Positions 32,503 to 41,894 of a DNA stretch of 64,000 nucleotides are shown here, in pieces. This DNA is from Fibrobacter sp. GTDB lineage: Bacteria > Fibrobacterota > Fibrobacteria > Fibrobacterales > Fibrobacteraceae. The first letter of the stretch is position 1. Each line of letters begins with the position of its first letter. Below the pieces are notes generated by a model. That model was not told the DNA's origin. It saw only the letters and a list, made by a program, of their open reading frames with translations, and did not search any database. The position numbers were made by a program, and so were the translations under genes. Location of the stretch: positions 1 through 64,000 of the forward strand of contig JAKSIJ010000013.1 of assembly GCA_024398875.1 (NCBI GenBank), read 5' to 3'.

Positions 32503-33482
32503 TTCGCTTGAATTTGATTGATGCTGCAGAACGCGTATCCACAATGGACACTGTCCGTCCGGTGCATACCTCGGATGTGGTTGGTAAGATAAAGAAGTCT
32601 GGCCGTTTGTCCAATATCATAATCGCTGCTGCTGTGGTGGTTCTTGGTTTCAGCGGCTATCTCAGCCTTTGTGGTGTTCCGGGCCCGCTTCAGGGAGTGC
32701 TTCCGGAAGCTTATCTGGATCTCTTGGGTGCCGAAGACCCGACTCTTACCGCTACTCGGACTTCTACTGCCAGTGTGAACGCCGCTGCCGCTGCAAGAGC
32801 CCGCCTCAAGGCTCGCGATGCCATGTCCATGAAGCAGATTGTGGACGAGGTAAAGCCGCAGGCTCTTTATGCCAAGCGCGGTTCCTATGATGCCTACCTC
32901 CCCATGGAGAAGGTCTCTTACCAGAAGTCTGCATTGAACCAGTTCTTCCAGTTCCTCACTACGGCAACGCCGGATGATGTGGGCTTCTCGGACTGCATTT
33001 TCCAGGCTCCCAACTACTTCTACATTCGTGGTGTGGCTGCCAAGCCTACGTCTCAGCGTAGTTTGCTGGAACGCATCAAGGCTGTTAGCACGAACTTCAA
33101 GACTCCGGCTATTCCGGAAAATGCTCCGGCAACGGACATCACCGCCTTTGGTCTCTTCAACGTGAACAACCCCAACATGGCTTCCGTGACGACGTTCGTT
33201 CCGGCTGCTGAAGTTGCTAATGAAGTAAAGGCTTTGAAGGAACTTGCCAAGGCTAACAAGGTCTCTTTGAAGGGCTTGGATAAGCCTGCTGTGGAAAACT
33301 TCGGCGTGTACAAGCGCTATACCTATCAGGTTTCTACGGTGGTTGAATTCCCGGACATGCAGAACTTCGTGGCTGCTCTCGCTAACTCTCCGGTCCGCTT
33401 CGGTATCGAGAAGACGACGATGAAGCTTGCCAAGAGGGATGTGGGTGCTACCCTCAGCTTCGTCCTGTACGCCGCTCCTTAA
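32499..33482 (+). CDS. PilN-like inner-membrane pilus assembly protein
   Basis: A 327-residue protein starting MIRLNLIDAAERV, the short motif by which PilN binds PilM. A single membrane segment lies at about residues 38-60 (LSNIIIAAAVVVLGFSGYLS). The periplasmic part has an Ala-rich coiled coil and two ferredoxin-like repeats, so it may combine PilN and PilO roles. It overlaps the pilM-like gene as ATGA. Confidence 0.6.
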   Translation: MIRLNLIDAAERVSTMDTVRPVHTSDVVGKIKKSGRLSNIIIAAAVVVLGFSGYLSLCGVPGPLQGVLPEAYLDLLGAEDPTLTATRTSTASVNAAAAARARLKARDAMSMKQIVDEVKPQALYAKRGSYDAYLPMEKVSYQKSALNQFFQFLTTATPDDVGFSDCIFQAPNYFYIRGVAAKPTSQRSLLERIKAVSTNFKTPAIPENAPATDITAFGLFNVNNPNMASVTTFVPAAEVANEVKALKELAKANKVSLKGLDKPAVENFGVYKRYTYQVSTVVEFPDMQNFVAALANSPVRFGIEKTTMKLAKRDVGATLSFVLYAAP

Positions 33483-33485
33483 TCT

Positions 33486-34040
33486 ATGCCGATTCGCATT
33501 ACTGGTGGCGCCTTTCGCGGGCGGCAGGTTCCGTCGCCCTCTACCAGTAAGACGCGCCCCACGGGTTCCAGAACTCGTGAGGCTCTCTTCAATATTCTTC
33601 AAACCGTAGATGGCTTCCGCGTGCTGGACCTTTTTGCAGGTACCGGCATCATGGGCATTGAGGCCATAAGCCGTGGGGCGGCGAACGTTACCGCGGTGGA
33701 GTACGCCCACTCTCAGGCACGTTTGGTGCTGGATGCTTACAAGGCATTGAACCTTCAATCGAAACTTACTTTGTTAGAAAACAACGCTCTGACGCTTTCC
33801 CGTGAAAGTTTGTGTGCGAATGGAGGCTTCGACTTGATTTATGCAGACCCTCCCTTCAAGGATATGGATTATCCGGATTTGCGCTCCTTTTTGGAGTGGC
33901 TGAATCCTGGTGGTGTGGCGGTGTTTGAGGCTCCGAGCCGTAATCTGCCGCAGTGGGCGAAGGAAGACGAGGCCTTGGATAAGGTGCGTATCCGCAAATA
34001 CGGGGAATCTTCTCTGCTCATCTACCGCAAGGATTTGTAA
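33486..34040 (+). CDS. rsmD: 16S rRNA guanine-966 N2-methyltransferase
   Basis: A 184-residue methyltransferase. ITGGAFRGRQVPSPSTSKTR and PTGSRTREALFNIL are RsmD signatures; LDLFAGTGIMGIEAISRGA binds SAM; DLIYADPPFKDMDY is the NPPY-type catalytic motif. It is followed 3 bases later by coaD, the common rsmD-coaD order of bacteria. Confidence 0.95.
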   Translation: MPIRITGGAFRGRQVPSPSTSKTRPTGSRTREALFNILQTVDGFRVLDLFAGTGIMGIEAISRGAANVTAVEYAHSQARLVLDAYKALNLQSKLTLLENNALTLSRESLCANGGFDLIYADPPFKDMDYPDLRSFLEWLNPGGVAVFEAPSRNLPQWAKEDEALDKVRIRKYGESSLLIYRKDL

Positions 34041-34043
34041 ATT

Positions 34044-34664
34044 GTGGCTATGAAATCCATGAAGAAAAACATGAGGGCTTTGACTGCGCGAGCTGCCGTT
34101 TTCGCGGGTTCCTTTGATCCCTTTACCTTGGGCCACCTGGATATCGTGGCTCGCGGGTCCAAACTTTTTGATAAGGTTTGGGTTGTTGTGTCGCAGAATT
34201 CAGAAAAGAAGAATTGCTTTGATAGTCTGGTTCGCGCCCGCCTGGTGAAGGCCGCTGTGGAAAAACTTCCTAATGTAGAGGTTGCCATTCATGAGGGTCT
34301 TACGGTGGATTTCATGAAGGCAGTTGGCGTAAACTTTCTGCTGCGGGGAATCCGCAGTGCTGCAGATTTGGATATGGAGCAGTCTCTCGCCTGGAACAAC
34401 AAGATGCTTTTTGAGGGCGCGGAGACAGTTTGCCTCCTCAGTGCGCCGGAGCATTTGGCCATCAGTAGCACCGCTGTCCGGGAAATTCTTGCCAGCAGCA
34501 AAAAGACGACCGCTGGCCAACCCATTTTAAACAAGCGCTCCGCGAAAGCGGGCCTCGCGGACAAACGTCTTGCGGATGAACTTTCTGTGGATAAACTCCT
34601 CGCAAAATTCGTGCCGGCGGAAATGATTGCCCTTTTGAAAAAAGAATTCGGGAAACGCAAATGA
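34044..34664 (+). CDS. coaD: Phosphopantetheine adenylyltransferase with C-terminal insertion
   Basis: The penultimate enzyme of CoA synthesis. The N-terminal motif FAGSFDPFTLGHLDIVARG is complete, as are LLRGIRSAADLDMEQSLAWN and LAISSTAVREI. The protein has 206 residues against about 160 usually. The extra ~35 residues lie between STAVREI and FVPAEMIALL and are Lys/Ala-rich (NKRSAKAGLADKRLADELSV). The start may be GTG at 34044 or ATG at 34050 or 34062. Confidence 0.9.
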   Translation: MAMKSMKKNMRALTARAAVFAGSFDPFTLGHLDIVARGSKLFDKVWVVVSQNSEKKNCFDSLVRARLVKAAVEKLPNVEVAIHEGLTVDFMKAVGVNFLLRGIRSAADLDMEQSLAWNNKMLFEGAETVCLLSAPEHLAISSTAVREILASSKKTTAGQPILNKRSAKAGLADKRLADELSVDKLLAKFVPAEMIALLKKEFGKRK

Positions 34665-35617
34665 AGCCCTTCAAGTACTTGCCTCAGGTTGTCCGGGTGC
34701 TTTTGATTGCCAATGCGGCCGTGTTTGCGATTGCGTTTTTCCTGGGCTCCATGCTGGGGTTGCATGTGAACCTGACGCGTGAGGCGGGCTATGCCAATAT
34801 CGCCGAGTACATCACTTACTACGGGGCGTTTTTCCCGACGGAGCCTTGGGCGGTGTGGCGCTATGTCACCTACATGTTCATCCATATCGATTTTATGCAT
34901 TTCTTCTTCAATATGCTGATGCTCTGGATGTTCGGCGACGAGATTGCGGCTTGGATGGGGAAAAAGCATTTTGCGGGGCTTTATTTCTTCTGCGGAATTT
35001 TTGCGGCCCTGTTCAGCGTGGGCATGTGCGTGCTAGGCCTCACCAATAATCCGATTATCGGCGCGTCTGGTGCCTTGATGGGCGTGTTTGTGGCTTACTA
35101 CAAGTTTTTCCCGGAACGCCGCATTCTCATGTTCTTCTTTATCCCCATGAAGATTAAGCACGCCATGTGGGTGATGATTGCGCTGGATGTGATGTTTGCG
35201 AATACGGGGGATGCCATTGCTCATTTTGCCCATTTGGGCGGCGTGGTGGCTGGGTTCATTTACATGGCGCTCTACAACAATGTGTTCACGCGGAACTCTC
35301 GCCAAAATTGGCGCTTTTCGCCGCTCGGAAAACTCTTCCGCTTATTCTCGGCTCATCCGGAACGGTACGAGAATGGTTCGGGCGCGGAAAGTGGCCGCGC
35401 GGGTTCCAACTCGGGTGCGGGAGCCTCGGGCGCGGACGAAGGCGAAAGTCAGCCAGAAGTTTTGGAAGGCGAAGTCTTCTACGTGGACGAGCAGAAGCGC
35501 ATGGATGAAATTTTGAAGAAGGTGGCCCGGGAAGGGCTTCAGTCTTTGACGGAAACGGAAAGACAATTTTTGCTGAAGGCCGGTGAACGGGTGCGTCGCC
35601 GGCGTGGAGGATTCTAG
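34661..35617 (+). CDS. Rhomboid-family intramembrane serine protease
   Basis: A 318-residue protein with six membrane segments. The catalytic serine is in GASGALMG (Ser136) and the histidine is in the later helix (His191, HLGGVVAGF); HIDFMHFFFNML is the typical second-helix motif. The cytoplasmic tail of about 100 residues is Gly/Ser/Ala/Glu-rich and ends in a charged helix. It overlaps coaD as ATGA. Substrates are unknown. Confidence 0.9.
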   Translation: MKPFKYLPQVVRVLLIANAAVFAIAFFLGSMLGLHVNLTREAGYANIAEYITYYGAFFPTEPWAVWRYVTYMFIHIDFMHFFFNMLMLWMFGDEIAAWMGKKHFAGLYFFCGIFAALFSVGMCVLGLTNNPIIGASGALMGVFVAYYKFFPERRILMFFFIPMKIKHAMWVMIALDVMFANTGDAIAHFAHLGGVVAGFIYMALYNNVFTRNSRQNWRFSPLGKLFRLFSAHPERYENGSGAESGRAGSNSGAGASGADEGESQPEVLEGEVFYVDEQKRMDEILKKVAREGLQSLTETERQFLLKAGERVRRRRGGF

Positions 35618-35618
35618 T

Positions 35619-36578
35619 TTGAAAAAAGTGCTTGGCATGGGCGCAGCCCTGGTGGATATTCTGGCGAATGTCAGTGACGAATGGATTAAGGCCCAGGGTG
35701 TGGAAAAGGGCGGCATGAATGCCGTGGATTGGCCGCAGATGAATCGCTTTTTGATGGGGCTTCAGAACCCCATGCGCGTTCCTGGCGGTTCTACCTGCAA
35801 TACCATGGTGGGGCTTTCTCGCTTGGGTGGCCGCGCCTGCTTCATCAGCAAGGTGGGCGATGACGATTTGGGCCGTTTGTTTAAGCAGCATTTGCAAAAC
35901 AATGGCGTGGAATCCAAGATGGGACATTCTACGGCGCCTACGGGTTGCGTGTTCTCTGCAGTGACGCCCGATGCCGAACGCTCCATGTGGACGTTCCTGG
36001 GGGCCTCCGATTTTCTTGCCTCTAAGGACTTTGTGCCCTCGCTTTTTGATGATGTGAGCCTCCTTTATGCGGAGGGCTACCGCGCTTTTAACGGGGATTG
36101 CTTTAAGACCTCCTTCACGCTGGCTCGTTCCCTCGGTGTGGAGACTGCGCTTGATTTCAGTTCCTTCAACGTGGTGAACATTTGCCGCGAAACCATTGAT
36201 GATTTGCTGGACAAGAAGATGATTGACATCATCATCGCCAACGAAGACGAAGCCTTTGCCTACGCGGGCGTGAAGGAAGAGGCGGCGCTGGATGTGCTTG
36301 CCAAGAAGGCGAAAATCGCGGTGGTGAAGATTGGGAAAAAGGGTGCTTTGATTGCCCAGGACGGAAAAGTGACCCATGTGGAAGCCAAGATGGTGAAGGC
36401 TGTGGATACGACGGGCGCTGGCGACCTCTGGGCATCGGGATTCCTCTATGGATATTTGAACGGCTGGGATATGGAACGGACTGGCAACTTGGCGAGCCTC
36501 GTTGCAAGCGAGGTGGTGCAGGTCATGGGCGCGCAGATTCCAGATGCAGGCTGGGCGCGCATCAAGGCTGCCATGTAG
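35619..36578 (+). CDS. PfkB-family sugar/nucleoside kinase
   Basis: A 319-residue kinase. The PfkB signature DTTGAGDLWASGFLYGYLNG is intact, and VPGGSTCNTMVGLSRLGG is the N-terminal substrate motif seen in adenosine-kinase-like members. A TTG at 35619 with a GGAGG site is preferred over an earlier GTG inside the rhomboid gene. Substrate unknown (ribokinase/adenosine kinase type). Confidence 0.85.
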   Translation: MKKVLGMGAALVDILANVSDEWIKAQGVEKGGMNAVDWPQMNRFLMGLQNPMRVPGGSTCNTMVGLSRLGGRACFISKVGDDDLGRLFKQHLQNNGVESKMGHSTAPTGCVFSAVTPDAERSMWTFLGASDFLASKDFVPSLFDDVSLLYAEGYRAFNGDCFKTSFTLARSLGVETALDFSSFNVVNICRETIDDLLDKKMIDIIIANEDEAFAYAGVKEEAALDVLAKKAKIAVVKIGKKGALIAQDGKVTHVEAKMVKAVDTTGAGDLWASGFLYGYLNGWDMERTGNLASLVASEVVQVMGAQIPDAGWARIKAAM

Positions 36579-36586
36579 GAGAAGTG

Positions 36587-37078
36587 ATGAAAAAGATTTT
36601 GATGCTGATTTTGATGGTGGCTGTGGTGGGTTTTGCCGCCGATGCGACTGCTGCGAAGACTGCGGCAAATACCGCGCCGGCGACTGCAATTGCCGCGCCG
36701 GTTGCTGCGGATTCTGTGGCGAATAATGCAGCGGATAGCATTGCCGCTCCCAGCGAAACGGATAACTTGAAAGCGGAAATCGCACTTCGGGATAGCCTCA
36801 TGGCGGAGCAGGGAAACTCCTGTAAGGTGGAGAAGGATTCCCTTCGCCAAACCATTGAATCCGAACAGGCAAAAAGCGCCAACTGGGAAAAGAGTTACAA
36901 TACTTTGAAGCAGGAAAACGATGTCTGCACGAAGGCGCTGGGCGTTTCCATCGATATTTCTGAAAAGAACAAGCAAAAGGCAGAAGACGAGAAGAAAAAC
37001 GCATCCATGATGACTTCTACATCATTCATTGGCGGAATCGCTATTGGAATGCTCTTGTTCTGGCTCATTTTTGATTAG
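36587..37078 (+). CDS. Exported Ala-rich coiled-coil protein with C-terminal anchor
   Basis: A 163-residue protein: signal peptide (KKILMLILMVAVVGFAADA), an Ala/Thr/Asp-rich low-complexity region, a coiled coil (LKAEIALRDSLMAEQG through ENDVCTKALG), a Lys/Glu-rich segment, and a final membrane helix (FIGGIAIGMLLFWLIF). Function unknown. Confidence 0.55.
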   Translation: MKKILMLILMVAVVGFAADATAAKTAANTAPATAIAAPVAADSVANNAADSIAAPSETDNLKAEIALRDSLMAEQGNSCKVEKDSLRQTIESEQAKSANWEKSYNTLKQENDVCTKALGVSIDISEKNKQKAEDEKKNASMMTSTSFIGGIAIGMLLFWLIFD

Positions 37079-37085
37079 GGTTGAC

Positions 37086-38666
37086 ATGCGGTCGTCGGGG
37101 TTTCGGGCATCAAGAATCGTGACGCTGGCGGGTGTTGCACTGCTGGCCGTTACCTCTGGCGTTTTTGCTGCAGTTGCCCAAATGGGAACGGTTTTGGCGC
37201 CGATTTCTCGCGTAGAACTGCAAACCGCAGAAATTTCAGCTTATATGCCTGCGCAAAAACTGCTTTTCGTGGTGGGTGGCGAGAAGGTAATGGAAATTCT
37301 GGATTTGAACCATCCGGAAAAACCGCAAAAGTTGGAGCCGCAGCAAATTGCGGGGCAGGGGAGTAGCGTTTCTGTCTCGGGAGATTTGCTTGCGGTGAGT
37401 TCCTTGGCGGATGAAAACAGCGATACGGGATTTGTGGAAATATTTCGGGTTGCGCCGGGTGCAGCAACCTCGGGCCCGGCAACATCGGGTGCAGCAACCT
37501 CGGGCCCGGAGACTGCGCGGCTTCAAAAGCTGGCGGAGTTCCGCCCCTGCCATCAGCCGGACATGATAACTTTCACGCCCGATGGCAAAAAACTTCTGGT
37601 CGCCTGCGAAGGTAGCCCTCGGAAGGATTTTTCTGCGGATCCTCCTGGCGGAATTGCCATCATTACATTGCCCGCGACAGTCAAGGTCCTCGGCTTCGAG
37701 GGCTTGGATTCTACCGCACTGAAAACCGCAGGCGTTCGCCGCGTGGGAACGGCTCCCTACCTCAAAACTCTGGAGCCTGAATACATCACAGTCTCGGAAG
37801 ATTCTAAAACCGCCTGGGTGAGTCTTCAGGAAAATAACGCCATCGCAAAAGTGGACCTTGTGGCGGAGCGCATCGCAAACGTTTTCCCGCTGGGAACGGT
37901 AGATCATTTGCAGTCGGGCTTCGGGCTGGATGTGAGGAGCGATGGAAAAATTGACATCGTGAATGTTCCAGCTCGCGGTCTTCGGCAGCCTGACGGAATC
38001 GCTGCATGGACTGCGGGCGGAAAGAACTTCATTTTTACGGCGAACGAGGGCGCTCCCGTCAATGATTACAAGCAGTGGACGGACGAAACCTCCGTGCACA
38101 TGCTGCAGGAAGCGGGAAAGCTGGATCCGAAATTTTTTGACGAAAAAGTGCTGGCGCAGTTGCGGGATTTGACCGTGAGCCGCATCGATGAATGCCCAGA
38201 GGTAAAAGGCGGGAAATGCCCATACGTCACGGGTTTCGGAACCCGCTCCCTCAGTATTTTTGATGGCGAAAGCGGCAAGCTGCTGTGGGACTCCGGAGAT
38301 CAGCTGGAAAGGATGTTTGCAAAAGTCGCTCCCGAGTACTTCAACTGGAATGCAAAAAAGAAGAAAAAAGTCAAGATGGATGCCCGCAGTGCAGACAAGG
38401 GCTGCGAACCGGAGAACGTCACTCTTGGAAAGGTGGGCGATAAGCGTTATGCCTTCCTCGGACTAGAACGCATGAGTGGTGTTGCCGTGTTTGATGTTAC
38501 AGACATAAACAGCCCCAAACTTGTGGACTATTATCTTGACGTAAAAGACCGCGGGCCCGAGGGATTGCTGTTTGTTCCAGCTGCGGAGAGCCCGATTCCT
38601 GGCCAGTCGCTTTTAATCGTGGGCTACGAATACAGCAAAAGCCTTGTGATTTACAAGGTGAAGTAA
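37086..38666 (+). CDS. Exported choice-of-anchor-I / beta-propeller protein
   Basis: A 526-residue exported protein: signal peptide ending near GVFAAVA, then beta-propeller repeats (DMITFTPDGKKLLVACEG, EYITVSEDSKTAWVSLQENN, LRQPDGIAAWTAGGKNFIFT) and PEGLLFVPAAESPIPGQSLL near the end. This matches the choice-of-anchor-I / alkaline-phosphatase-associated propeller family. A short tandem duplication encodes GAATSGP-type repeats around residue 130. An upstream in-frame start is rejected because it lies before the signal peptide. Confidence 0.75.
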   Translation: MRSSGFRASRIVTLAGVALLAVTSGVFAAVAQMGTVLAPISRVELQTAEISAYMPAQKLLFVVGGEKVMEILDLNHPEKPQKLEPQQIAGQGSSVSVSGDLLAVSSLADENSDTGFVEIFRVAPGAATSGPATSGAATSGPETARLQKLAEFRPCHQPDMITFTPDGKKLLVACEGSPRKDFSADPPGGIAIITLPATVKVLGFEGLDSTALKTAGVRRVGTAPYLKTLEPEYITVSEDSKTAWVSLQENNAIAKVDLVAERIANVFPLGTVDHLQSGFGLDVRSDGKIDIVNVPARGLRQPDGIAAWTAGGKNFIFTANEGAPVNDYKQWTDETSVHMLQEAGKLDPKFFDEKVLAQLRDLTVSRIDECPEVKGGKCPYVTGFGTRSLSIFDGESGKLLWDSGDQLERMFAKVAPEYFNWNAKKKKKVKMDARSADKGCEPENVTLGKVGDKRYAFLGLERMSGVAVFDVTDINSPKLVDYYLDVKDRGPEGLLFVPAAESPIPGQSLLIVGYEYSKSLVIYKVK

Positions 38667-39051
38667 GCGATAAACGTCGAAAAGACGAACGCTGAAAAAG
38701 ACGAACGCTGAAAACGGCGAGGACTGCGCGGATTATTTTGCGACCGATTTCTATTTTTACGCAGAATTTGATGTAAATGCAAAAACCTCAGCCGAACCCA
38801 ATGGCTAAAAGGCGCGGCCAAGGTTTTATTGCTCACCGCTAAAAACCTTACAGTTTCTAGCGATGGGTTATCTTAAACAAAATTTTGGAAAGATCTTCAC
38901 GAAAGTCCTGCGCAGGATTCCTGCGAGATAATTCGTTGCGAAATCATTCGTTGCGAAACATTTCGCAATGAGATTGAATTATTTTCCGCAAGTTTTTTTG
39001 CAGGGAGTTTTCGCAGAAGATGCTGTTTTAGCGGCTTCACACCGCTAGGTT
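38667..39051. other. Intergenic region between convergent genes, with short repeats
   Basis: 385 bases without a gene. AAAGACGAACGCTGA occurs twice (38681-38695, 38697-38711). ATTCGTTGCGAAA occurs at 38931-38943 and 38946-38958; the second forms a TTGCGAAA/TTTCGCAA hairpin. A short AGCGG/CCGCT stem (39030-39034, 39042-39046) lies just after the recA stop and is a weak terminator candidate. Confidence 0.5.
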
Positions 39052-40152
39052 TCAGCCTTCCACCTCGGCACCGACGGAATCGTCTGCTTCGACGGCATCA
39101 TTTTCGCCCAGCTTGAAGAGTTCCACGTCCTTCATGCTTTCGCGAATCTTCTGCTCGATTTCGGCACAGAGTTCCGGATTGTCCTTCAGGAAGAGGCGGG
39201 TGTTTTCACGGCCCTGGCCAATGCGTTCGTTGTTGTAACTGAACCAGGAACCGCTCTTCTGGATGATATCCAGTTCAGTAGCCAAATCCAGGATGGATGC
39301 TTCACGAGAAATGCCGCAACCATAGAGGATGTCGAATTCGCACTGGGTGAAGGGGGCTGCAACCTTGTTCTTCACCACCTTCACGCGGGTACGGTTTCCG
39401 ATGACCTCTTCGCCTTCCTTGATGGCGGCGATGCGGCGGATATCGATGCGCTGCGTGGCGTAGAACTTCAGGGCGTTACCGCCAGTTGTAGTTTCGGGGT
39501 TGCCGAACATCACGCCAATCTTCATGCGGAGCTGGTTGATGAACAGCATGCAGGTGTTGGACTTGGAGAGAATGCCGGTGAGCTTGCGGAGGGCCTGGCT
39601 CATGAGGCGAGCCTGAAGGCCCACGTGATTGTCTCCCATTTCGCCGTTGATTTCGGCCTGGGGAACTAGTGCTGCCACGGAGTCAATGACGATGATGTCG
39701 ATGGCGCCAGAGCGGACCAGAGTTTCCGCAATATCAAGAGCCTGTTCGCCAGTATCGGGCTGGGAAACCAGGAGGGATTCAATATCTACACCCAGTTTGC
39801 GGGCATAGACAGCGTCGAAGGCGTGTTCCGCATCGATGAATGCTGCCACACCGCCAAGCTTCTGGGCTTCGGCAATAGCGTGCAGGGTGAGTGTCGTCTT
39901 ACCGGAGGATTCGGGACCGTAGATTTCAATAATGCGGCCGCGGGGGAAGCCTCCCACGCCGAGGGCCATATCCAGCTGGATGCAGCCGGTAGGGATCACC
40001 GGAATTTCTTCGACGGGCTGACTACCCAGAGCCATGATAGAACCTTTACCATAATTCTTCTCGATTTGGGCGATTGCGGCCTCGACGGCCTTGGCCTTTT
40101 CACTGGAAAGGTTGCCAGTTGGATTGGCTGGGGTTGTATTCTTCTTTACCAT
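39052..40152 (-). CDS. recA: Recombinase RecA
   Basis: A 366-residue RecA, the ATPase of homologous recombination and SOS induction. Walker A (GPESSGKTT), [28 protein letters not shown] and the DNA-binding loop regions [20 protein letters not shown] are intact. MVKKNTTP at 40152 has a GGAG site and is preferred over starts four and more codons upstream. It follows cinA closely, a common order. Confidence 0.97.
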   Translation of the reverse strand: MVKKNTTPANPTGNLSSEKAKAVEAAIAQIEKNYGKGSIMALGSQPVEEIPVIPTGCIQLDMALGVGGFPRGRIIEIYGPESSGKTTLTLHAIAEAQKLGGVAAFIDAEHAFDAVYARKLGVDIESLLVSQPDTGEQALDIAETLVRSGAIDIIVIDSVAALVPQAEINGEMGDNHVGLQARLMSQALRKLTGILSKSNTCMLFINQLRMKIGVMFGNPETTTGGNALKFYATQRIDIRRIAAIKEGEEVIGNRTRVKVVKNKVAAPFTQCEFDILYGCGISREASILDLATELDIIQKSGSWFSYNNERIGQGRENTRLFLKDNPELCAEIEQKIRESMKDVELFKLGENDAVEADDSVGAEVEG

Positions 40153-40191
40153 TTTGGACTCCATTTTTTGTTTACTTGTTAAATATAACAA

Positions 40192-40737
40192 TTAGTGTTC
40201 GTTTGTGCAAGTGCTTTTTTGGTTATTTATCAAAAAAGTTAGCCTGCTCATAGCACTATAGACGCTTTTTTCCCGGATTTCTTGCCTATCCCCATCAAAT
40301 TTTTCGCAAAAAACTTCATTTTGCAAACAATTGGCGACAGCTATCCACACTGTACCCACAGGTTTGCCCGGTTCGGCGCCGGTTGGCCCTGCGATTCCAG
40401 AGGTGGCGATGGCCCATTGGCAGTGGAATCTTTCAAGGGCACCCTTGGCCATGGCGGCAACAGTTTCCCCGTTCACGGCTCCGTTTTGGGAGAGGTGCTC
40501 GGCAGAAACGCCCAGAAGTTCGGTTTTTACCTGGTTCTGGTAGGCGACCACGGCACCCGCGAACATGGCGGAAGACCCGGGTTCGTTCACGATGGAGCTT
40601 GCGATGAGGCCGCCAGTGCAGGATTCTGCAGTGGCGAGCATTTCGCCGCGCTCGATGAGGGCGACCTTGATGGCTTCTGCCAGGGGGTGGATGCGTGCGT
40701 TGAAATCTTGTTCCATTGTCTTAACCATTACACCCAT
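40192..40737 (-). CDS. cinA: CinA C-terminal-type nicotinamide-nucleotide amidase
   Basis: A 181-residue stand-alone CinA/PncC domain. ATAESCTGGLIASSIVNEPG contains the catalytic serine, and TSGIAGPTGAEPGKPVGTVW is the second signature. The enzyme deamidates nicotinamide mononucleotide. The N-terminal MoCF domain of full CinA is absent. The start is uncertain among three Met codons within eight residues. It lies directly upstream of recA. Confidence 0.9.
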   Translation of the reverse strand: MGVMVKTMEQDFNARIHPLAEAIKVALIERGEMLATAESCTGGLIASSIVNEPGSSAMFAGAVVAYQNQVKTELLGVSAEHLSQNGAVNGETVAAMAKGALERFHCQWAIATSGIAGPTGAEPGKPVGTVWIAVANCLQNEVFCEKFDGDRQEIREKSVYSAMSRLTFLINNQKSTCTNEH

Positions 40738-40916
40738 AATTTAGAAATAAATTATGTCAAAAAGTGTCACAAATAAACAAAGCCCAAAATAAATTTTCGG
40801 ACGCCATAAATATAGTTCAAAAAGTGATTGAAGATGTCGTGCTGTTGGAGGCCGTTTGAAAAATAAGCTTATGTATATTTTTGTATATTTTAAATGTTCT
40901 AAATGAGGAAAATCCT

Positions 40917-41825
40917 ATGAAAAAGATTGTCATGGTTTCTGTTACTGCCACCCTTATTGCTTGTAGCTCCGATAATTCTGTTGGAGGTAATGGCGAAATT
41001 TATCCTGTTGACGAATTTGGAAATGCTGTAGCCTGTGTGGTAGAATTGGAGGGGTTGAATGCGGAGGCTAATGGAACCATTGTGACTTGTAGCAATGGTC
41101 ATTGGATTCCCTATGTTGACCCTAACCAAAATAATCCTGGACCAGAGAATGGTAATGGAAATGGTCAACCCGAAAATCCAAATATAGGCCCCAATCAGCC
41201 TTTTTATGATGATCCCCAGTCCTCACAATCTGAGAATCCCTGGAATGACAATCCTGTTGTCAGTTCATCCAGCGACAGTCCTGTTCCATCAAATCAGTTT
41301 ACGGACAGTGACGGTCACACCTATCAAACTAAGGTCTATGGAGCCCAAACATGGATGATTGAGAATTTGAAGCGTAACACTAGTGAAAGCTATTGCTATG
41401 ACAATAATCCGAGCAATTGCGAGACCTATGGTCGCTTGTATTCGTGGAATGCTGCACAAAATGCCTGCCCTCCGGGTTGGCACTTGCCCTCTAATGTGGA
41501 ATGGGAAACCTTATTCCAAACAGTAGGTGCGGTACATAGGTATCAGGATCGATGGGAAGATGCGGCCTCCATATTGAAGTCCCGCACGGGCTGGGACAGC
41601 GGAAATGGTGAAGATCGAGTAGGTTTCAATATTAAACCTGCGGGCACCTATGATCCTGAGTCTGGTGTTTCGGCATCAATGGGCTGGATTACGGGCTTCT
41701 GGGATACCGGATACGATGAAAGTTCGGAAAAGGGATTTTTATGGAAAGTTGGCGGAGATTTTCACATTGAACGCATAGATGATCATCCGTATTATGGATA
41801 CAGCGTTCGCTGTGTAAAAAATTGA
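40917..41825 (+). CDS. FISUMP-domain lipoprotein
   Basis: A 302-residue lipoprotein: MKKIVMVSVTATLIACSSDN has a Cys at residue 16. An Asn/Pro/Gly-rich spacer and a Ser-rich linker follow. The C-terminal FISUMP domain starts at about residue 125 (DGHTYQTKVYGAQTWMIENL, then GRLYSWNAAQNACPPGWHLP) and ends SVRCVKN. This domain is a hallmark of Fibrobacter surface proteins. A GAGG site precedes the ATG at 40917. Confidence 0.85.
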   Translation: MKKIVMVSVTATLIACSSDNSVGGNGEIYPVDEFGNAVACVVELEGLNAEANGTIVTCSNGHWIPYVDPNQNNPGPENGNGNGQPENPNIGPNQPFYDDPQSSQSENPWNDNPVVSSSSDSPVPSNQFTDSDGHTYQTKVYGAQTWMIENLKRNTSESYCYDNNPSNCETYGRLYSWNAAQNACPPGWHLPSNVEWETLFQTVGAVHRYQDRWEDAASILKSRTGWDSGNGEDRVGFNIKPAGTYDPESGVSASMGWITGFWDTGYDESSEKGFLWKVGGDFHIERIDDHPYYGYSVRCVKN

Positions 41826-41894
41826 TTTTTGAAAGATTTCGCCTGTTCTTCGCCATGGCGTCCAACTCCATCCCATTTTTCTATATTTAAGTTG

